Notes under the pieces: model-generated
The model's database searches: none
What the model was told of the DNA's origin: nothing
What the model saw: only the letters and a program-made list of their open reading frames with translations
Translations under genes and position numbers: made by a program
Assembly: GCA_900545055.1 (NCBI GenBank)
Contig: UQXP01000065.1
Span: 1 to 8,455, forward strand
DNA: 8,455 bases
Source of the DNA: an uncultured Collinsella sp.
Lineage (GTDB): Bacteria; Actinomycetota; Coriobacteriia; Coriobacteriales; Coriobacteriaceae
Reading direction: 5' to 3'
In this document: one piece after another, positions 6,897 through 8,455 of the stretch
Layout: each line of letters starts with the position of its first letter
How positions within the stretch are numbered: the stretch's first letter is position 1

Positions 6897-6927
6897 TGGT
6901 AAAACGTTTTTAGCAGGATGTTTACCA
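6897..6927. promoter_or_regulatory. Second operator-like dyad near the HAD gene start
   Basis: TGGTAAAAC (6897-6905) repeats the upstream half-site exactly, and GTTTACCA (6920-6927) is the opposite half-site lacking one T. Inside it, AAAACGTTTT (6901-6910) is a perfect 10-bp palindrome with a central CG, the layout typical of LacI/GalR-family operators. It lies just upstream of the ribosome binding site at 6938-6943, so a bound protein could act as a roadblock. Assignment to the LacI family is inference. Confidence 0.5.
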
Positions 6928-6949
6928 TTTGACATCGAAAGGTTCGTTT

Positions 6950-7639
6950 ATGTCCCAGACCGCCGCCCTCAACGTTGCTTTTATTTTCGATTGCGACGGC
7001 ACGCTGGTTAATAGCACCCCCGTTTGGGGCTACGCCCAGCCCGAGTTATTGCGCCGCCACGGCATTGATGTGACGGTCGACGATTTTGCCCAGTTTGAGC
7101 ACCTTTCGCTCGAGGACGAGTGCCAGGCCTACCACGACACGTGGGGCATTGGCGAAGGTGGCGAGGAGCTGTATCGCGAGCTGAGCGAGATCCTCATCGA
7201 TGGCTATTCCAAGGTGCCGCCGCGTGAGGGCCTTCTGGCATTTTTGGAGCAGGCGAAGGCGGCGGGCATTGCTATGTGCGTTGCCACGTCCACCCCGGCC
7301 GAGCTGGTGCAGTCCGCCCTTGCGGGCTCGGGCCTTGATCGCTATATGGAGTTTATTGCCACGACGGGCGAGGCGGGGCGCTCCAAGCAGTTCCCCGACG
7401 TATACGAGCTGGCGTTGCGTCGCCTGGAGGAGCGCCACGGTTGCAAGTTTGATCGCACATGGGTGTTTGAGGACGCCGTCTTTGGCCTTAAGAGCTCTGG
7501 CAGCGCTGGCTTTAAGCGCGTGGGTATCTATGACCCGCATGGTCGTATGGAGCGCGACGACGTGCGTGCCAACTGCGACATCTTTATCGACAGCTATGAG
7601 GACCTGGACCTGGCCCGCGTGCTTTCGTTTGAGGGATAG
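6950..7639 (+). CDS. HAD-superfamily hydrolase, subfamily IA (phosphatase / phosphoglucomutase-like), substrate unknown
   Basis: This is a 229-residue cytoplasmic protein with the full set of haloacid dehalogenase phosphatase motifs. Motif I is FDCDGTLV (13-20), with nucleophile Asp14 and acid/base Asp16. A helical C1 cap spans about 24-90. Motif II is VATSTP (111-116), motif III Lys146 in SKQFPDVY, and motif IV FEDA (173-176). The length and cap position match the Gph/YniC/beta-phosphoglucomutase group. The DGT form of motif I and the N-S-T after it fit a phosphatase, but a mutase cannot be excluded and no substrate can be read from sequence. The ATG at 6950 is chosen because GAAAGG ends 7 nt upstream; a TTG at 6929 in frame lacks such a site. 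The gene is divergent from glgB across an operator-rich region and followed after 9 nt by the thiamine pyrophosphokinase gene, so the two are probably co-transcribed. A sugar-phosphate or thiamine-phosphate substrate is a guess from context. Confidence 0.88.
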   Translation: MSQTAALNVAFIFDCDGTLVNSTPVWGYAQPELLRRHGIDVTVDDFAQFEHLSLEDECQAYHDTWGIGEGGEELYRELSEILIDGYSKVPPREGLLAFLEQAKAAGIAMCVATSTPAELVQSALAGSGLDRYMEFIATTGEAGRSKQFPDVYELALRRLEERHGCKFDRTWVFEDAVFGLKSSGSAGFKRVGIYDPHGRMERDDVRANCDIFIDSYEDLDLARVLSFEG

Positions 7640-7648
7640 GCGAGGGCC

Positions 7649-8314
7649 GTGGCTTGCAAAGTATTAGTGGTCTGCGGCTCGCCGGTGGTGGCGAGCGTCG
7701 AGTTGCTGCATCGCCTGGCAGGGGAGTGCGACCACATCGTAGCCGTAGATCGCGGCCTGGACGCCCTGCTGGGCGCTGGCCTGAGCTGCGACGTCTACGT
7801 GGGCGACGCCGACACCGTTAGCGATGAGGGACGCGCTCTGGTCGATGCCGCTGCCGATTTTGAAGTAGAGCGACACAACCCCTACAAGGATTACACCGAT
7901 CTGGCGCTAGCCCTAGACACCATCCGCCGCCGCTGGCCAGGCGCCGAAGTAGTAGCAACCTGCGCCACCGGAGGCCGCCCCGACATGGCTCTGTCCGTGT
8001 TGGGTCTACTGGCAGGCTATACGGACGCCCCCGTCTGGATCGAAGAAGACGAAGTAACGGCCAGAATCCTGCACCAGGACGAGACCTGGACCATCGAAAA
8101 CGCCGAAGGCAAAACCTTCTCCATCATCGCCATCGCTCCCAATACAGAGATAAGCGAACACGGCCTAGAGTGGGAGCTAGACCACAGCCCCTTAGGCCTG
8201 CTCGCCGACACGGGCATCAGCAACATAGTAAGATCCACCGCAGAGATAACCGTCCACCAAGGCGTCGCAATCGGTTATTTACTCCATCAGGGTTTTATCG
8301 GGACGGTGGGTTAA
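7649..8314 (+). CDS. thiN: Thiamine pyrophosphokinase
   Basis: This enzyme transfers pyrophosphate from ATP to thiamine to make thiamine diphosphate, the active cofactor. The 221-residue protein follows the family order: VDRGLDALLGAG (33-44, usually xADGGANxLLxLG), DVYVGDADTVS (48-58, usually DLIVGDFDS), KDYTDLALAL (80-89, usually KDxTDxxxAL), GGRPDMAL (108-115, usually GGRxDHxL), then a C-terminal thiamine-binding beta domain with LADTGISNIV and a final VHQG-type strand. The Asp residues of GDAD and the KDxTD and GGRxD cores are kept; the changes ADGG to VDRG and DH to DM make it a somewhat divergent member. The start is GTG, with a TAGG/GAGG ribosome binding site overlapping the end of the HAD gene. 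Codon use changes along the gene: from about 7860 on, CTA, ATA, AGA and GTA codons become frequent, unlike the glg genes and the HAD gene. Confidence 0.85.
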   Translation: MACKVLVVCGSPVVASVELLHRLAGECDHIVAVDRGLDALLGAGLSCDVYVGDADTVSDEGRALVDAAADFEVERHNPYKDYTDLALALDTIRRRWPGAEVVATCATGGRPDMALSVLGLLAGYTDAPVWIEEDEVTARILHQDETWTIENAEGKTFSIIAIAPNTEISEHGLEWELDHSPLGLLADTGISNIVRSTAEITVHQGVAIGYLLHQGFIGTVG

Positions 8315-8349
8315 TTGACTGATTTTGCCTAAGTCAAAATCAGTCAATT
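8313..8349 (+). terminator. Perfect 15-bp inverted repeat at the thiN stop codon (terminator-like, no U-tract)
   Basis: AATTGACTGATTTTG (8313-8327) and CAAAATCAGTCAATT (8335-8349) pair perfectly around the 7-nt loop CCTAAGT. The stem begins within the TAA stop codon, so it is well placed to end the HAD-thiN transcript or protect its 3' end. Neither strand has a U-tract after the stem, so it is not a textbook intrinsic terminator. A REP-like dispersed repeat or a protein-binding dyad is an alternative. Confidence 0.5.
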
Positions 8350-8455
8350 CAGCCCCGTCCCAGGAAAACCCGTAAGGCAGGTTGATTTCCGATCTCAGCC
8401 GAACACATTAAGCGAATAGGCCGTTCCCGCAGCTAGCCGAACGCCCCCGAGGTCC
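8350..8455. other. No supportable gene; end of window
   Basis: These 106 bases hold no convincing coding region. There is a weak asymmetric dyad, GGAAAACC (8363-8370) against GGTTGATTTCC (8380-8390), and the hexamer CCGAAC occurs at both 8399-8404 and 8438-8443. A 19-codon minus-strand reading frame runs in from the right edge and ends at a TGA at 8397-8395. It could be the tail of a convergent gene but has no recognisable content. Confidence 0.3.

Noticed and set aside
6929..6949. A TTG start for the HAD gene seven codons upstream.
   Set aside because: The ATG at 6950 has GAAAGG at good spacing, and motif I then falls at the normal distance from the N-terminus.
8395..8455. A 19-codon minus-strand frame entering from the right edge and ending at TGA 8397-8395.
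   Set aside because: Too short, with no recognisable sequence. It may be the end of a convergent gene, but nothing in the window supports that.
1..8455. A mobile element, prophage, CRISPR array, tRNA or rRNA gene.
   Set aside because: I found no transposase, integrase, terminal repeats, repeat-spacer pattern or tRNA-like cloverleaf; most of the window is filled by metabolic genes.

Overview
The window looks like chromosomal DNA of a GC-rich, Gram-positive gut-type actinobacterium, most likely of the class Coriobacteriia (Collinsella or a relative). This is an inference from three things: GC-rich coding sequence, the paired GlgC/GlgD pyrophosphorylase arrangement best known from Firmicutes-like gut bacteria, and the lysine/alanine-rich protein tails common in Actinobacteria. 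No rRNA or other decisive taxonomic marker is present.

Layout. Positions 1-6618 on the minus strand hold a glycogen metabolism operon, read from right to left: glgB (branching enzyme), glgP (glycogen phosphorylase), glgC (ADP-glucose pyrophosphorylase) and glgD (the GlgC-like partner subunit, cut by the left edge). The glgB-glgP and glgP-glgC gaps are about 95-110 nt and contain several stem-loops. glgC and glgD are nearly fused, with a 4-nt gap bridged by a three-codon mini-ORF. No glycogen synthase (glgA) lies in the window.

Positions 6619-6949 form a divergent control region. It has five copies of a TGGTAAAAC-type half-site arranged as dyads. These overlap a likely glgB promoter on the minus strand and a TTGACA box on the plus strand. 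A long glgB leader with two neighbouring hairpins follows. Rightwards from 6950 on the plus strand come a HAD-superfamily phosphatase-like gene and, 9 nt after it, a thiamine pyrophosphokinase gene. A perfect 15-bp inverted repeat begins at the thiamine pyrophosphokinase stop codon. The last 106 bases hold no gene I can support.

How the genes work together. GlgC/GlgD make ADP-glucose from glucose-1-phosphate and ATP, GlgB introduces alpha-1,6 branches into the growing glucan, and GlgP recovers glucose-1-phosphate by phosphorolysis, so storage and mobilisation are encoded together. The HAD and thiamine pyrophosphokinase genes look like a separate two-gene unit that may share the operator region. 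The most unusual items are: a branching enzyme with histone-H1-like basic tails and a Gly in place of the usual conserved active-site His; the multi-dyad divergent operator; and the RNA structures around gene starts.
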